Shown piece by piece: positions 43,858 through 53,285 of a DNA stretch of 64,000 bases (its first letter is position 1; every line of letters starts with the position of its first letter). Below the pieces are notes generated by a model. The model had not been told where the DNA came from and did not search any database. It was given only the letters and a program-made list of their open reading frames with translations. The position numbers were made by a program, and so were the translations under genes. Source of the DNA: Pirellula sp. (GTDB lineage: Bacteria > Planctomycetota > Planctomycetia > Pirellulales > Lacipirellulaceae); the NCBI GenBank assembly GCA_013822725.1, contig PNKX01000021.1, positions 23,659-87,658 of the forward strand, given 5' to 3'.

Positions 43858-44307
43858 TTAGCGTTCCGCTTCCATCTGTTCGATGTACCGCCGCAAGCGT
43901 TCCAGTTCGTCCGTGACGTTACGCAGCTTCAGCATTTGCTCGACTCGTTTGACCAGCGACACCTTATCGACCGGCTTCGAGAGGAAATCGTCGGTCCCGG
44001 CGTCGACGGCTCGTTCCATGTCGCCATGTTCGTTGAGCGCCGTGACCATGAGGATCATGATCCCGCGCGTCGCCGGATCGCCCTTGAGCTTCTGGCAGAC
44101 TTCGAAGCCGCTTAGCTTCGGCATCATCACGTCGAGCAGGATCAGGTCAGGCTTGAAGGACGCCGCTTTTTCGAGCGTGTCTTGCCCGTCGACCGCGACG
44201 GCGATCTCCACCTCGAGCCCGCTATCGCCGAGATAGGCCTCCAGCAACTCGACGTTGGCTTCGTTGTCGTCGGCGATCAGCACGCGGTCGCGGATTGGTT
44301 GGCTCAT
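43858..44307 (-). CDS. single-domain response regulator (CheY-like) with C-terminal coiled coil
   Basis: 149 residues. Receiver domain residues ~8-125: acidic pair DDN, phosphoacceptor Asp in DLILLDVMMPKLSGFEV, Thr in MVTALNEH and Lys in DDFLSKPVDKVSL, all present. A short helical tail (RNVTDELERLRRYIEQMEAE) follows and may dimerise. There is no output domain and no adjacent histidine kinase, so it is an orphan acting by protein contacts. Confidence 0.9.
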   Translation of the reverse strand: MSQPIRDRVLIADDNEANVELLEAYLGDSGLEVEIAVAVDGQDTLEKAASFKPDLILLDVMMPKLSGFEVCQKLKGDPATRGIMILMVTALNEHGDMERAVDAGTDDFLSKPVDKVSLVKRVEQMLKLRNVTDELERLRRYIEQMEAER

Positions 44308-44338
44308 CTTGCCTTCGCTGCGGGATGGATGCTCGATT

Positions 44339-44505
44339 GGGTGATGGACAGGATAACAGGATTGGGTGGATTAACAGGGTTTCGAATACAGCCCGCTAAT
44401 CACGCGAACAATCGCGAATCTGATTATTTGACTCGATCCATTCGTTCTGCATTCATCCAGTCGACCCGAATCAATCCTGTAATCCTGTCAAAAAATAAAT
44501 CGACG
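44339..44505. repeat. family L inverted repeat
   Basis: GATGGACAGGATAACAGGAT (44342 on) and CAATCCTGTAATCCTGTCAA (44473 on) are inverse, with an inner pair ATCACGCGAACAATCGCGAA / ATTCGTTCTGCATTCATCC less well conserved. Confidence 0.7.
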
Positions 44506-44520
44506 TTCAATTCAGTCAGA

Positions 44521-45795
44521 TCAAACAGCCGCCGTCGCGTCGGCGAATTGATCCGCAACGGTGGGAGCGGGGAAGTTGACGCCGAGTTCGCGGACCTGCT
44601 CGCGGATGCGGGTGTGAACCTTCGCGTCGTCGACGGCGCGAAGGGCATCGAGCATCCACCCGCCGATCGTCTGCATTTCGTCTTCGCCCATGCCGCGGGT
44701 GGTGAGCGCCGGAGTGCCGACGCGGATGCCGCTCGGGTCCATCGGCTTGCGTTGGTCGTAGGGAATCATGTTCTTGTTGACGGTGATGCCCGCGGCGTCG
44801 AGGGCGTGCTCGGCTTGCTTGCCGCCGATGCCCAGCGGGGTGACGTCGACCAGCATCAAGTGGTTGTCGGTGCCGCCGCTCACGAGTCGCAGGCCGCCCG
44901 CGGTAAGCACTTCGGCCAGGGCCTTGGCGTTGGCCATCACCTGCTTGATGTAGGTTTTGTACTCGGGCTGCAGCGCTTCGCCGAAGCAGACCGCCTTGCC
45001 GGCGATGACGTGCATCAGCGGCCCGCCCTGGATGCCAGGGAAGACGCGGCTGTTGATCGTCTTGCCGTATTCTTCCTTGCTGAGGCACAAGCCCCCGCGC
45101 GGGCCGCGGAGCGTTTTGTGCGTGGTGGTGGTCACGAAGTCGGCGACCGGTACCGGGTTGTCGTGCAGCCCAGCGGCGACGAGGCCGGCGTAGTGGGCCA
45201 TGTCGACCATCAGCTTGGCGCCAACCTCGCGGGCGATCTCGGCGAACTTGCCGTGCGGGATCTCGCGGGGGTAAGCGCTGGCGCCGGCGACGATCAACTT
45301 CGGCTTGTGCTCGCGGGCGAGCTTGGCGATCTGGTCGAAGTCGAGCCGGTGATCTTCCTTCCGCACGCCGTAGCTAATGAAGTTGTAGAGCATGCCGGAG
45401 ATGTTCAGCCGCATGCCGTGCGTCAGGTGACCGCCGTGGGCGAGATCGAGGCCCAGCACCGTGTCGCCCGGTTGGAGGGCGGCGAGGTAGATCGCCGTGT
45501 TCGCCTGCGAGCCGCTGTGGGGCTGGACGTTGGCGAACTCGGCGCCGAACAGCTTTTTGGCTCGGTCGATGGCGAGGTTCTCCACCACGTCGACGAACTC
45601 GCAGCCGCCGTAGTAACGCTTGCCGGGGTAGCCTTCGGCGTACTTGTTGGTCAGCACGCTGCCAGCGGCCGCCATGACGGCGGGGCTGGTGTAGTTCTCG
45701 CTAGCGATCATCTCCAGGCCATCTTGCTGGCGCTGGATTTCGTCGGCGACGGCGGACCAAACTTCGGGATCAGCGGCGGCGAGAGGATTGCTCAT
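44521..45795 (-). CDS. glyA: serine hydroxymethyltransferase
   Basis: 424 residues. SHMT signature: [56 protein letters not shown], and the PLP-lysine box [15 protein letters not shown]. It interconverts serine plus tetrahydrofolate with glycine plus methylene-THF. Full length and all motifs intact. No glycine riboswitch is recognisable in the upstream region, which is filled with repeats. Confidence 0.96.
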   Translation of the reverse strand: MSNPLAAADPEVWSAVADEIQRQQDGLEMIASENYTSPAVMAAAGSVLTNKYAEGYPGKRYYGGCEFVDVVENLAIDRAKKLFGAEFANVQPHSGSQANTAIYLAALQPGDTVLGLDLAHGGHLTHGMRLNISGMLYNFISYGVRKEDHRLDFDQIAKLAREHKPKLIVAGASAYPREIPHGKFAEIAREVGAKLMVDMAHYAGLVAAGLHDNPVPVADFVTTTTHKTLRGPRGGLCLSKEEYGKTINSRVFPGIQGGPLMHVIAGKAVCFGEALQPEYKTYIKQVMANAKALAEVLTAGGLRLVSGGTDNHLMLVDVTPLGIGGKQAEHALDAAGITVNKNMIPYDQRKPMDPSGIRVGTPALTTRGMGEDEMQTIGGWMLDALRAVDDAKVHTRIREQVRELGVNFPAPTVADQFADATAAV

Positions 45796-46353
45796 CTACG
45801 GGGGCTCTTGGGGGGCTTAGCGACGTGTCGAGTTGGGGGCAAAAATGTTGTGCGGCGCGGGCCCCCGGTTTGAAGAACCGGGGGCTAAATGGGGGACGCG
45901 GCGTCGGGCGATGGGTGCTGCATCGCAACTGACTATCGCTGCTCCATTTAGACGCAACATCGTTATTGTCAGAGCGTGGACGGAGGGTGTCAATCGTCGC
46001 CAATCGCGCCTGGTGCGCTGGCGGCGAGCGTCGTGCCGGCGGCGCGGCAAGAATGGTCGGCGCGGAGCGAACTCCTATAATCCTACGTTCCCGCTCGGCT
46101 TTGGCCGCGGGCTTTCCCTTGCCGCTCCTGCCGGCGGCCTCTCGCGACTCCCTGCGATGAACGACTTCCCGCCGATTTGATGGGCTTCCGCCCCGCGTTG
46201 AACCCCCCGTCAGTGACCGGGGGCTAATGGGGCGACGCGGTTGCCCATTCCCTCCCCCTTTCCCGCCGCCATCGAAACGTGCTGGCAGCGAAAGGCGCCC
46301 CTTTCTGGGGTTCATCTTGCACGTTTCACCCGGAGACGATTATCACGACTGCT
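45796..46353. other. 558 bp without a supported gene; contains family H hairpins
   Basis: A strong hairpin GCCCCCGGTTTGAAGAACCG lies at 45860-45879 with GGGGGCTAAATGGG following, and a related half-site GAACCCCCCGTCAGTGACCG at 46200-46219 with GGGGGCTAATGGGG following. The rest has no convincing frame. It must hold the divergent promoters of glyA and the ABC transporter gene. Confidence 0.6.
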
Positions 46354-49194
46354 ATGCTTCACGAAGAATTGCCGCTCGCCGTCAAGAAGGAACTCGACGT
46401 TCAGGGACTCAACGGGGTCCCGGTGCTGCTGTCGACCAGCACCGATCTTTCGCTCTCGGGGAGGCCGCGCCGGCATTGGATCGTCGCGACCCATGCCAAC
46501 GTGGCGGCGGTCGCTGAGCAGGCTGAGGGCGCCGACGGCAACTCGTCGCCGCGGGTCGAGAGCTACGTCCCCGTGGCCGACGTGCAGGAGTTTCGTACGC
46601 AGGGCGCCGTCGGTTCGGGATTCTTGCAGGCGTACGTCGATGACCACTGGGTCGATCTCGCCCGCTACTCGAACGCCGAGGCCGATCGGTTCCACCGCGT
46701 TGCTCGCAGCCTGGAAGAACTGCGCACCACCGGCGCCATCGAGATCCATAAAGGCGAGACGCTGCAGAAGACGCACTGCGAGAAGTGCGACCAGCGGCTG
46801 CCGACGCCGGGGGAGGCGTGCCCCCGCTGCATTCCGCGCAAGGCGATCTTTGGCCGGCTGGCCCAAATGTTGTGGCCACATCGTGTGACGGCCGCGATCA
46901 TGTGCGGCTTGATGCTCGTGGCCGTCGCCGCGGAACTGGCGCCGCCGAAGCTGCAGCAATACTTGGTTGACGACATTCTTAAAGGGGGGCAGCAAGCCCT
47001 CGATCCGCAATCGTTGCTCACCGCGCTCTTGGCGGTCGTCTCGGCATTGGCGCTGGCGCGCATCGTGCTGAGCATCGTCAACTTCGCCAAGGGACGGCTG
47101 GCGACGCGCGTCGGCGTGGCGCTCACCTTCGACCTGCGGGCCAAGCTGGTCGAAAAGCTCCACGCGCTCGGCCTCGGCTATTATGACAAGCATCAGGTCG
47201 GTTCGATCACCAGCCGCGTCGCGTACGACAGCGAAGTGATTCAGAGCTTGCTCCAACAAATCACCGGCGGTTTCCTGCTGCAGATCGTCCAGGTGACGGC
47301 CGTTGGCGTGATGCTCTTCACGCTCAACCCGAAGCTGGCCGTCTACACGCTCATCCCGGCGCCGTTGGTGATCGTCGGCAGCTGGTACTTCTGGAAGCGG
47401 GTCCACCCGAAGCATTACCGTTACTGGGACAGCAGCAGCAAGCAGGCGGGGATGCTCACCGGCATGCTCTCCGGCATCCGCGTCGTGAAGGCGTTCGCCC
47501 AGGAAGATCGCGAGTACGACCGCTTCAACCGCATCAGCGATTACCTGCGGACTTCGCGCATCCGCGTCGATTACTCCACTGCCGCGTTCTCGGCGACGAT
47601 GCAGCTCATCTTCAGCCTCGGCGGCCTGATCGTCTGGTACGTCGGCGGCCGCGACGTGCTGGCGGGCAAGATGACGCTTGGTTCGTTGATGGCGTTCCTT
47701 GCGTACCTCGCGATGTTCTACACGCCGCTGGCGACGCTGTCGCAGTTCACCACTTGGCTCACCAACTTCCTTACGGGGTGCCAGCGGGTGTTCGAGCTGC
47801 TCGACACGCCGGTCGAATCAACCGATCCTGCCGATCCGATCGACCTGCCCGACGTGAAGGGGCGCATCGAGTTCGACAAGGTGACTTTCGGCTACGAGCG
47901 CCACCAACCGGTGCTGCGCGACGTCAGCTTCGCGATCGAGCCGGGCGAGACGATCGGCATCGTCGGCAAGAGTGGCAGCGGCAAAACCACGCTCGTGAAC
48001 TTGCTCTGCCGGTTCTACGACGTCAACGAAGGCCGCGTCATGGTCGACGGCGTCGATGTGCGGCAGTTGGCTGCCAATCAACTCCGACGGCAAGTCGGCG
48101 TCGTGTTGCAAGAGCCGTTCATGTTCCGCGGCACGATCTGGGACAATCTCATTTACGGCTTACCGACGAGCGGTCCGGAACAAGCGATCGCGGCGGCCAA
48201 GGCGGCCCAGTCGCATGAGTTCATCCTCAACTCGCCGCTCGGGTACGACACCTGGCTCGGCGAACGGGGCACGGGCCTCTCCGGCGGCGAACGGCAACGA
48301 CTCTCGATCGCTCGGGCGATTCTGTACGATCCGCCGATCTTGGTGCTCGACGAAGCGACCAGCAGCGTCGACGCCGAGAGCGAGCAGGCGATCCAGCAGG
48401 CGCTGAAGGCGCTCACCCGCGGACGGACGACGATTGCGATCGCTCATCGGCTGTCGACGCTGCGTGATGCCCACCGCATTTTGGTGTTCGATCGCGGCCG
48501 CTTAGTTGAACAGGGAAGCCACGAGCAACTCATCACCGAGAACGGGCGGTATGCGAAGCTCGTGCGTCTGCAGTCGCAGACTTCGCCGAAGGCTTCGATT
48601 GATGATCTGCTCGAAAAAGCCGATGAGCCCGTTACTGCCGAGTCGAAGGCGGCGGCCGACGCTGCCGCGACGAACGACGCGAAGAAGTTCCTCCCGCAGT
48701 GGCTATTGCCGGGTGACGCGCAAATTTGCGCCGGCGCTCGCGATACGATGACGGTCGTCCTCGCCGACGACAAAGTTCACCGCGGAGTTTTCGCGGTGAA
48801 TCTGTTCCCAGCAACCAACCCCGAAGACTACATCAGCCTCCGCGTCTGGACCCGCGACGGCGAGCAGCAGGAAGTCGGCATTCTCCGCAACTTGAAGGAA
48901 TGGCCGGCGGAAGCTCAACAGCTCGTCCGCTCCGCGCTCGACCGTCGCTACTTCCTCCAAACGATCGAAGGCGTCGACGCGATCAACCTCGAACTCGGTC
49001 ACCTACACTGCGACGTCCGCACCCCCCACGGGCCGCGGCGATTCACGATGCGTTGGAGCCAAAGCCAGGTGCAAGACTTCGGCGAGCGCGGCAAGATGTT
49101 GCTCGACCTCGACGACAACCGGTTCTTGGTGCCCGACGTGCAGACGCTGCCGCCGAAGGAGCGGGAGTTGTTCCAGCGGTATGTTTATTGGTAG
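46354..49194 (+). CDS. ABC exporter fused to a C-terminal DUF1854 domain
   Basis: 946 residues from the ATG at 46354. Order: an N-terminal domain of ~140 residues (VPVLLSTSTDLSLSGRPRRH); a zinc ribbon (CEKCDQRLPTPGEACPRC, ~147-164); a six-helix ABC exporter membrane domain (~175-490); and a nucleotide-binding domain (~510-745) with Walker A GIVGKSGSGKTTL, signature GTGLSGGERQRLSIARAI, Walker B ILVLDEATSSVD and H-loop AIAHRLSTL. A DUF1854 domain (~805-946) ends the protein. In proteobacteria DUF1854 proteins are encoded next to ABC genes linked to cyanophycin metabolism; here both are one polypeptide. The substrate is unknown. Confidence 0.9.
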   Translation: MLHEELPLAVKKELDVQGLNGVPVLLSTSTDLSLSGRPRRHWIVATHANVAAVAEQAEGADGNSSPRVESYVPVADVQEFRTQGAVGSGFLQAYVDDHWVDLARYSNAEADRFHRVARSLEELRTTGAIEIHKGETLQKTHCEKCDQRLPTPGEACPRCIPRKAIFGRLAQMLWPHRVTAAIMCGLMLVAVAAELAPPKLQQYLVDDILKGGQQALDPQSLLTALLAVVSALALARIVLSIVNFAKGRLATRVGVALTFDLRAKLVEKLHALGLGYYDKHQVGSITSRVAYDSEVIQSLLQQITGGFLLQIVQVTAVGVMLFTLNPKLAVYTLIPAPLVIVGSWYFWKRVHPKHYRYWDSSSKQAGMLTGMLSGIRVVKAFAQEDREYDRFNRISDYLRTSRIRVDYSTAAFSATMQLIFSLGGLIVWYVGGRDVLAGKMTLGSLMAFLAYLAMFYTPLATLSQFTTWLTNFLTGCQRVFELLDTPVESTDPADPIDLPDVKGRIEFDKVTFGYERHQPVLRDVSFAIEPGETIGIVGKSGSGKTTLVNLLCRFYDVNEGRVMVDGVDVRQLAANQLRRQVGVVLQEPFMFRGTIWDNLIYGLPTSGPEQAIAAAKAAQSHEFILNSPLGYDTWLGERGTGLSGGERQRLSIARAILYDPPILVLDEATSSVDAESEQAIQQALKALTRGRTTIAIAHRLSTLRDAHRILVFDRGRLVEQGSHEQLITENGRYAKLVRLQSQTSPKASIDDLLEKADEPVTAESKAAADAAATNDAKKFLPQWLLPGDAQICAGARDTMTVVLADDKVHRGVFAVNLFPATNPEDYISLRVWTRDGEQQEVGILRNLKEWPAEAQQLVRSALDRRYFLQTIEGVDAINLELGHLHCDVRTPHGPRRFTMRWSQSQVQDFGERGKMLLDLDDNRFLVPDVQTLPPKERELFQRYVYW

Positions 49195-49215
49195 GGGCGA
49201 GCTATACTTAACACT

Positions 49216-49443
49216 ATGCACCGCACAGAACTTGATCCGAATTTGAAGCAGGCGATTCAGGTCGGCACGCCGGTCGAACTTTTCGACACGGCGACGAATC
49301 AAGTCTTCTATTTGCTGTCGGCAGAGCAATATCGGTCAATCAACGCTGGCGACACGTTTGATCCGCGCGAAGCGTATCCGACCATCGAGCGATTGATGGC
49401 CGATGACGACGCCCACGATCCTCTGCTCGACAGCTACCAATGA
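49216..49443 (+). CDS. probable antitoxin of the adjacent MazF-type toxin
   Basis: 75 residues, acidic C-terminus. No AbrB or Phd domain is obvious; the sequence (GTPVELFDTATNQVFYLLSAEQYRSI) resembles short antitoxin-like proteins encoded before PemK/MazF toxins in planctomycetes. Its stop codon overlaps the toxin start by four bases (ATGA at 49440-49443), implying translational coupling. The role is inferred mostly from position. Confidence 0.7.
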   Translation: MHRTELDPNLKQAIQVGTPVELFDTATNQVFYLLSAEQYRSINAGDTFDPREAYPTIERLMADDDAHDPLLDSYQ

Positions 49444-49790
49444 CTCGCGGCGACGTCGTCATCGTGCAGTTCCCGTACGTCGACGGTTCGCGCGGGAAGA
49501 ACCGCCCGGCGCTCGTAGTGCAAAACGATCGCGATAACCAGCGATTGACTCACACGGTGATCGCCATGATCACTGGCAATACCCGTCACGCTGCCGAGGC
49601 GACGCAAGTGCTGGTCGATCCGACGACCGCCGAGGGACATTCCGCCGGATTGAATGGCCTTTCGTCGATCAAGTGCGGCAACCTCTTCACGATTGCTCAG
49701 CAAGACGTGCTGCGGGGCATCGGTCATCTTTCGCCGCCGCTATTGAAGCAGGCCGATCAAGCGTTGAAGGCGGCGCTGCAGCTTACTTAG
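49440..49790 (+). CDS. PemK/MazF-family endoribonuclease toxin
   Basis: 116 residues with the MazF pattern: MTRGDVVIVQFPYVDGSRGKNRPALVVQND at the N-terminus, HSAGLNGLSSIKCGNLFTI in the middle and a helical end. MazF toxins cut mRNA at short sequence motifs. The start overlaps the antitoxin stop. Its 3' end overlaps the convergent gene at 49783 by eight bases. Confidence 0.88.
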   Translation: MTRGDVVIVQFPYVDGSRGKNRPALVVQNDRDNQRLTHTVIAMITGNTRHAAEATQVLVDPTTAEGHSAGLNGLSSIKCGNLFTIAQQDVLRGIGHLSPPLLKQADQALKAALQLT

Positions 49791-51108
49791 TCGCAGGTAT
49801 CAGCTCGAGAGTTATTTCGATGGTTCCAGCATTATCCCCCAGCTTCGCCGGCGAGTCGTTCACGCGCAGGCAAAGCACGCCTTCGCTTTTGGGTTGAATG
49901 ACTGCCTCGCTGCCAATCAGCATTGGCTTGGCAAACGATGGATCGCCCTCGCTCGGCTTCGTGCTCGCAATCGCGCCGAGCAAGGCGCCCAACGGCCGTC
50001 CGTCGTGGTATTCGATCGTCACGCCATTCGGTTCGCAGGGCCACGGCTTGCCGTCGTAAGCTATCTGGAATTGTCCCTGCGCGGTGATGCGATACGACTG
50101 TCCCGCTTCCAGCTTCCAGCCGGTCGCCTGCCAGCCGCGGTCGGCGGCGATCGAAACCTCCGTCTCGCTTCGCTTCACTGCAGGCTGTAAAGCGATCGCC
50201 ATTCGCTCTAAGTCATACCCATAGTCGAGTTGGGCGACGAAGGCGGTCCACTGCTGGTTGAGCAAGCGCCACTTGGGGCCGTACGTCTCTTTGAACTTTT
50301 CGTTGAACGCCGGGTCAGCGACATGCTGCTTCAGCGACCGAAACTCCTCGCGAAACGCCGGCGTTCCGTCGAGCAGCGCCGTCAGCGCCCAGGTCCAGGC
50401 GTAGTGTTCCGTATCAAGCTGTCGACGGTTGTCGACCTCCAGCACCGCCTCGATCGGCCAGGGCTTTCCCGCCTTCATGGCGTCGCGGATGACCTTAATG
50501 CGGCCCCACATGGGCGTCGCTTCTTTCGACGCCGGCATCACGCCGACGGTGAGCTTGCCGTCTTGCCAGCGATGCGTGCCGAGCAACTCGGCCATCCCCT
50601 CCATGTACCAGCCGGGCCCGGCGCCGCCGAGTTGCGTTTGCATGAAGGCGTGCGTCCCTTCGTGCAGCATCAGATGGCGGCGGTAATAGTCGCTCGGTTG
50701 TTCGACGAGCCAGAATTCGCGGTTGCGAGCGTAGCCGTTGACGAAGTCGCGATTCTCTTCCGGCAGCAGGCCGAGGGAGGCGAACTTTTCGCGGTCGCTG
50801 ATCAGGAAGCCGAGGAATTGGCCGTGGATTGAGTTCTCATCAAGATCGAAGTACTTCGCCCACAGCGGGATCGCGGCGTCGAACACCGCGGGAAGCTCGT
50901 CGACCGCGGGGCTCGACGGCAGATCGGTGAAGAGGCGAATGTGCTGGCCAGTGAGTTCGCGGATGCCGGCGGCCGCGGCGCGCTTTGCATCGACTTCGCG
51001 CGGCGGCGGGGCATTAGCGGCGTGGGCGAGCGGCGCGATCATCAACCCGATCGCAACAAATGCGATCGTCAGCGCGAACGAACAAATTGACAACCGTCGC
51101 AATCGCAT
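49783..51108 (-). CDS. secreted HExxH zinc-peptidase-like protein
   Basis: 441 residues from the ATG at 51108, which gives a signal peptide ending LAHA (residue ~30); the longer frame upstream translates repeat DNA. The metal motif is HEGTH (149-153) in LMLHEGTHAFMQTQLGG, followed by WYMEGMAELLG with Glu170/Glu174 as the third ligand, a gluzincin arrangement. The N-terminal half fits planctomycete peptidase-MA-like proteins. The C-terminal ~170 residues are a beta-sandwich (SYRITAQGQFQIAYDGKPW). It is probably a periplasmic or extracellular peptidase. Confidence 0.8.
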   Translation of the reverse strand: MRLRRLSICSFALTIAFVAIGLMIAPLAHAANAPPPREVDAKRAAAAGIRELTGQHIRLFTDLPSSPAVDELPAVFDAAIPLWAKYFDLDENSIHGQFLGFLISDREKFASLGLLPEENRDFVNGYARNREFWLVEQPSDYYRRHLMLHEGTHAFMQTQLGGAGPGWYMEGMAELLGTHRWQDGKLTVGVMPASKEATPMWGRIKVIRDAMKAGKPWPIEAVLEVDNRRQLDTEHYAWTWALTALLDGTPAFREEFRSLKQHVADPAFNEKFKETYGPKWRLLNQQWTAFVAQLDYGYDLERMAIALQPAVKRSETEVSIAADRGWQATGWKLEAGQSYRITAQGQFQIAYDGKPWPCEPNGVTIEYHDGRPLGALLGAIASTKPSEGDPSFAKPMLIGSEAVIQPKSEGVLCLRVNDSPAKLGDNAGTIEITLELIPATK

Positions 51109-51155
51109 CAAGAACCCGAATGACCCCAAATAAAAACGTCCCACGCCGTTGGAAC

Positions 51156-51250
51156 CATTTAGCCGCGGGCGGTAGCCCGCGCTGGCGTGCCGTTTGGCGC
51201 CGCCCCTACAACCACCGCCGACCCGCCGCGAGCGGACGGGGCTAAATGGG
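51156..51250. repeat. family H element (ATTTAGCC...GGCTAAAT)
   Basis: Left CATTTAGCCGCGGGCGGTAG (51157 on), right GAGCGGACGGGGCTAAATGG (to 51249). Related copies lie at 53176 and 58620; the ends share ATTTAGCC/GGCTAAATGGG. Confidence 0.8.
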
Positions 51251-51382
51251 CGGGGCGGCGTGGGCGATCGAACTCGTTGCGGGAATGTTCCGGCAAGTTG
51301 TCGCCCGCGCTTGCCTCCATTGTACCTACCGGGGTACAAGTCTAGGCAGCGCATCCACCGTCACTTGCCCGCGAGAATCCGC

Positions 51383-52072
51383 ATGTCCGTTAAAATCACT
51401 TGGCTCGGCCACTCCTGCTTCGCCCTCGAAGCCGGCGGGCGTCGCCTGCTGATCGATCCCTACCTCAACGACAATCCGGCGGCGCCCATCAAGGCCGACA
51501 AGGTCGAGGCCGATTTCATCCTCCTCACCCACGGCCACTTCGACCACGTGGCCGACGCCCCGGCGATCGCGAAGCGGACCGGCGCCACCGTGCTCGCTAA
51601 CTATGAGGTGGGCGAGTGGCTCAAGCGCGAAGGGGTCGCTGCAGACAAGGTCGTCCAGATGAACCCCGGCGGCGGCGTTCAACAGCCGTTCGGTCGCGCG
51701 AAGTTCACCATCGCCCACCACAGTTCCAGCACTCCGGACGGCGCCTACGGCGGCGTGCCCGGCGGGTTTTTGCTGGAGCTAGCAGGGAAGCGACTTTACT
51801 TTGCCGGCGACACGGCGCTGTTTCTCGACATGAAGCTGATCGGTCTCGGCGGGCTCGACCTTGCGGTGCTGCCGATCGGCGATCAGTTCACGATGGGCCC
51901 CGAGGATGCCGTCGAGGCGGTCAAGTTTTTGAGCCCGAAGAAGGCGACCCCCTGCCACTACAATACTTGGCCGCCGATCGCCCAAGATGGGGCCGCCTGG
52001 GCCGAGGACGTTCACCGTCAAACCGCGGCTGAAGCAATAGTAGTCGAACCGGGCGGCAGCTTCGTGGTATGA
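51383..52072 (+). CDS. metal-dependent hydrolase of the UPF0173 / metallo-beta-lactamase fold
   Basis: 229 residues from the ATG at 51383. It starts MSVKITWLGHSCFALEAGGR, has the zinc motif THGHFDHV (HxHxDH), then FAGDTALF with the bridging Asp, a conserved GDQFTMGPEDA and a final CHYNTWPPI His. This is the UPF0173 (YtkL-like) group, soluble metal hydrolases of unknown physiological substrate. Length matches the family. Confidence 0.92.
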   Translation: MSVKITWLGHSCFALEAGGRRLLIDPYLNDNPAAPIKADKVEADFILLTHGHFDHVADAPAIAKRTGATVLANYEVGEWLKREGVAADKVVQMNPGGGVQQPFGRAKFTIAHHSSSTPDGAYGGVPGGFLLELAGKRLYFAGDTALFLDMKLIGLGGLDLAVLPIGDQFTMGPEDAVEAVKFLSPKKATPCHYNTWPPIAQDGAAWAEDVHRQTAAEAIVVEPGGSFVV

Positions 52073-52091
52073 TTCTTGCGGCCTGAAATTC

Positions 52092-52112
52092 CCCCTCCCA
52101 TGAAGGGAGGGG
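52092..52112. repeat. short hairpin CCCCTCCC-ATGAA-GGGAGGGG
   Basis: A perfect 8-bp stem with a 5-base loop 20 bases after the hydrolase stop. It is not followed by a T run, so termination is uncertain. It resembles the stem in front of the rhombosortase gene. Confidence 0.55.
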
Positions 52113-52192
52113 CTCGCGGGAACCTTTCTTGCCGCTTCAGCCCTACTCAACCGCTCATTTGCTGAATAGCCAACCATACGGAACAAGAACCT

Positions 52193-53110
52193 ATGTCGTC
52201 GCTCGTCACGCTCTTCCGCCCGCAAGTTTTGGCCTGCTCTCTTCTACTGCTCACCGCCGCGGCGTCGACGGCCCGCGCTGCGGACGCGGTCGTCTGGAAG
52301 TTCACCCCCGGGCTGACCAACCGCTTCCAGATGAGCCAAGACACGAAAGTCACCAAGACTGGCGCCGGCGGCGACATGTCAGTCGACTCGGTGCTGACGA
52401 TCGACATGTCGTGGACCGTCAAGGAAGTGAAGCCCGACGGCTCGGCCATCCTCGAACAACGCGTCGACCGGATGCGGATGACCATTTCGACGGCCGACGG
52501 GATGAAGTCGGAGATCGACACCGACGCTAAGGAAGATCCTCAAGGCCAAGCGGCGATGGCCGCCCCGCTGCTCAAGGCCATCACCGGCCATGCGTTCATC
52601 GTGACGATGACGCCGCGCGGCGAAGTGACCGACGTCGTTGTTCCGGAGGCGGTGGCCGAGGCGCTGAAGAACCAACCTGGCGCTGCTCAAATGGGCGAGC
52701 TCGCCAGCGCTGCGGGCTTTAAGAAGATGGTCGGCCAGGCATCGTTCGTCCTTCCCGAAACGCTCGAAGTCGGCAAGGAGTGGACCAGCACCGCCGAAGC
52801 GAAGCTCCCGGTGGTCGGCACGCAGACGGCCGTCACTACCTACAAGTACGAAGGCCCACTCGAGACTGACGGCACGAAGCTCGAGAAGTTCAGCGCCAAG
52901 GTCGAAGTCAGCTTCGCCGGCGGCGAGGTGACGGTCGAAGTGCCGAGCCAGGAATCGAACGGCGAAGTGCTGTTCAACGGCGTCGAAGGCCGTTTGGAGC
53001 AATCAAAAATCTCGCAGGTGACGAATCTTAAGATCGCCGCCGCCGGCCAAGTCGTTGAGCAGAAGATCGAGCAAACGATCGGCGTGAAGTGGGTGCCGAA
53101 CGTGGATTAG
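52193..53110 (+). CDS. exported DUF6263-like protein
   Basis: 305 residues with a signal peptide (ACSLLLLTAAASTARAAD, cut near residue 30). The mature protein is beta-rich with repeated TxDMSWTVKEV-like strands, a long regular pattern (VSFAGGEVTVEVPSQESNGEVLFN) and an end KIEQTIGVKW. This fits the DUF6263 family, common in planctomycetes and Bacteroidetes and probably a lipocalin-like or beta-barrel ligand-binding fold. The function is unknown; the neighbours give no clue. Confidence 0.75.
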   Translation: MSSLVTLFRPQVLACSLLLLTAAASTARAADAVVWKFTPGLTNRFQMSQDTKVTKTGAGGDMSVDSVLTIDMSWTVKEVKPDGSAILEQRVDRMRMTISTADGMKSEIDTDAKEDPQGQAAMAAPLLKAITGHAFIVTMTPRGEVTDVVVPEAVAEALKNQPGAAQMGELASAAGFKKMVGQASFVLPETLEVGKEWTSTAEAKLPVVGTQTAVTTYKYEGPLETDGTKLEKFSAKVEVSFAGGEVTVEVPSQESNGEVLFNGVEGRLEQSKISQVTNLKIAAAGQVVEQKIEQTIGVKWVPNVD

Positions 53111-53175
53111 CACGTTCGACGTCACCGCGCCAACAAAATAACGAATCGCCGAACTGCATCGCCGTCGATGACCGC

Positions 53176-53258
53176 CCATTTAGCCCCGTCCGCTCGCGGC
53201 GGGTTGAGCGGCGCTCACCGGCATGCCCGCGCGGGCTAGCGCCCGCGGCTAAATGGGC
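53176..53258. repeat. family H element
   Basis: Left CATTTAGCCCCGTCCGCTCG (53177 on), right CTAGCGCCCGCGGCTAAATG (to ~53256). Confidence 0.8.
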
Positions 53259-53285
53259 GTGGCGGTTGGCGGAACATTATGACGA

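Noticed and set aside
44182..45873. 563-codon open frame antisense to glyA
   Set aside because: SHMT motifs are complete on the minus strand; the antisense product has no recognisable features.
45796..46240. Glycine riboswitch upstream of glyA
   Set aside because: The region is occupied by family H hairpins and shows no recognisable glycine aptamer core.
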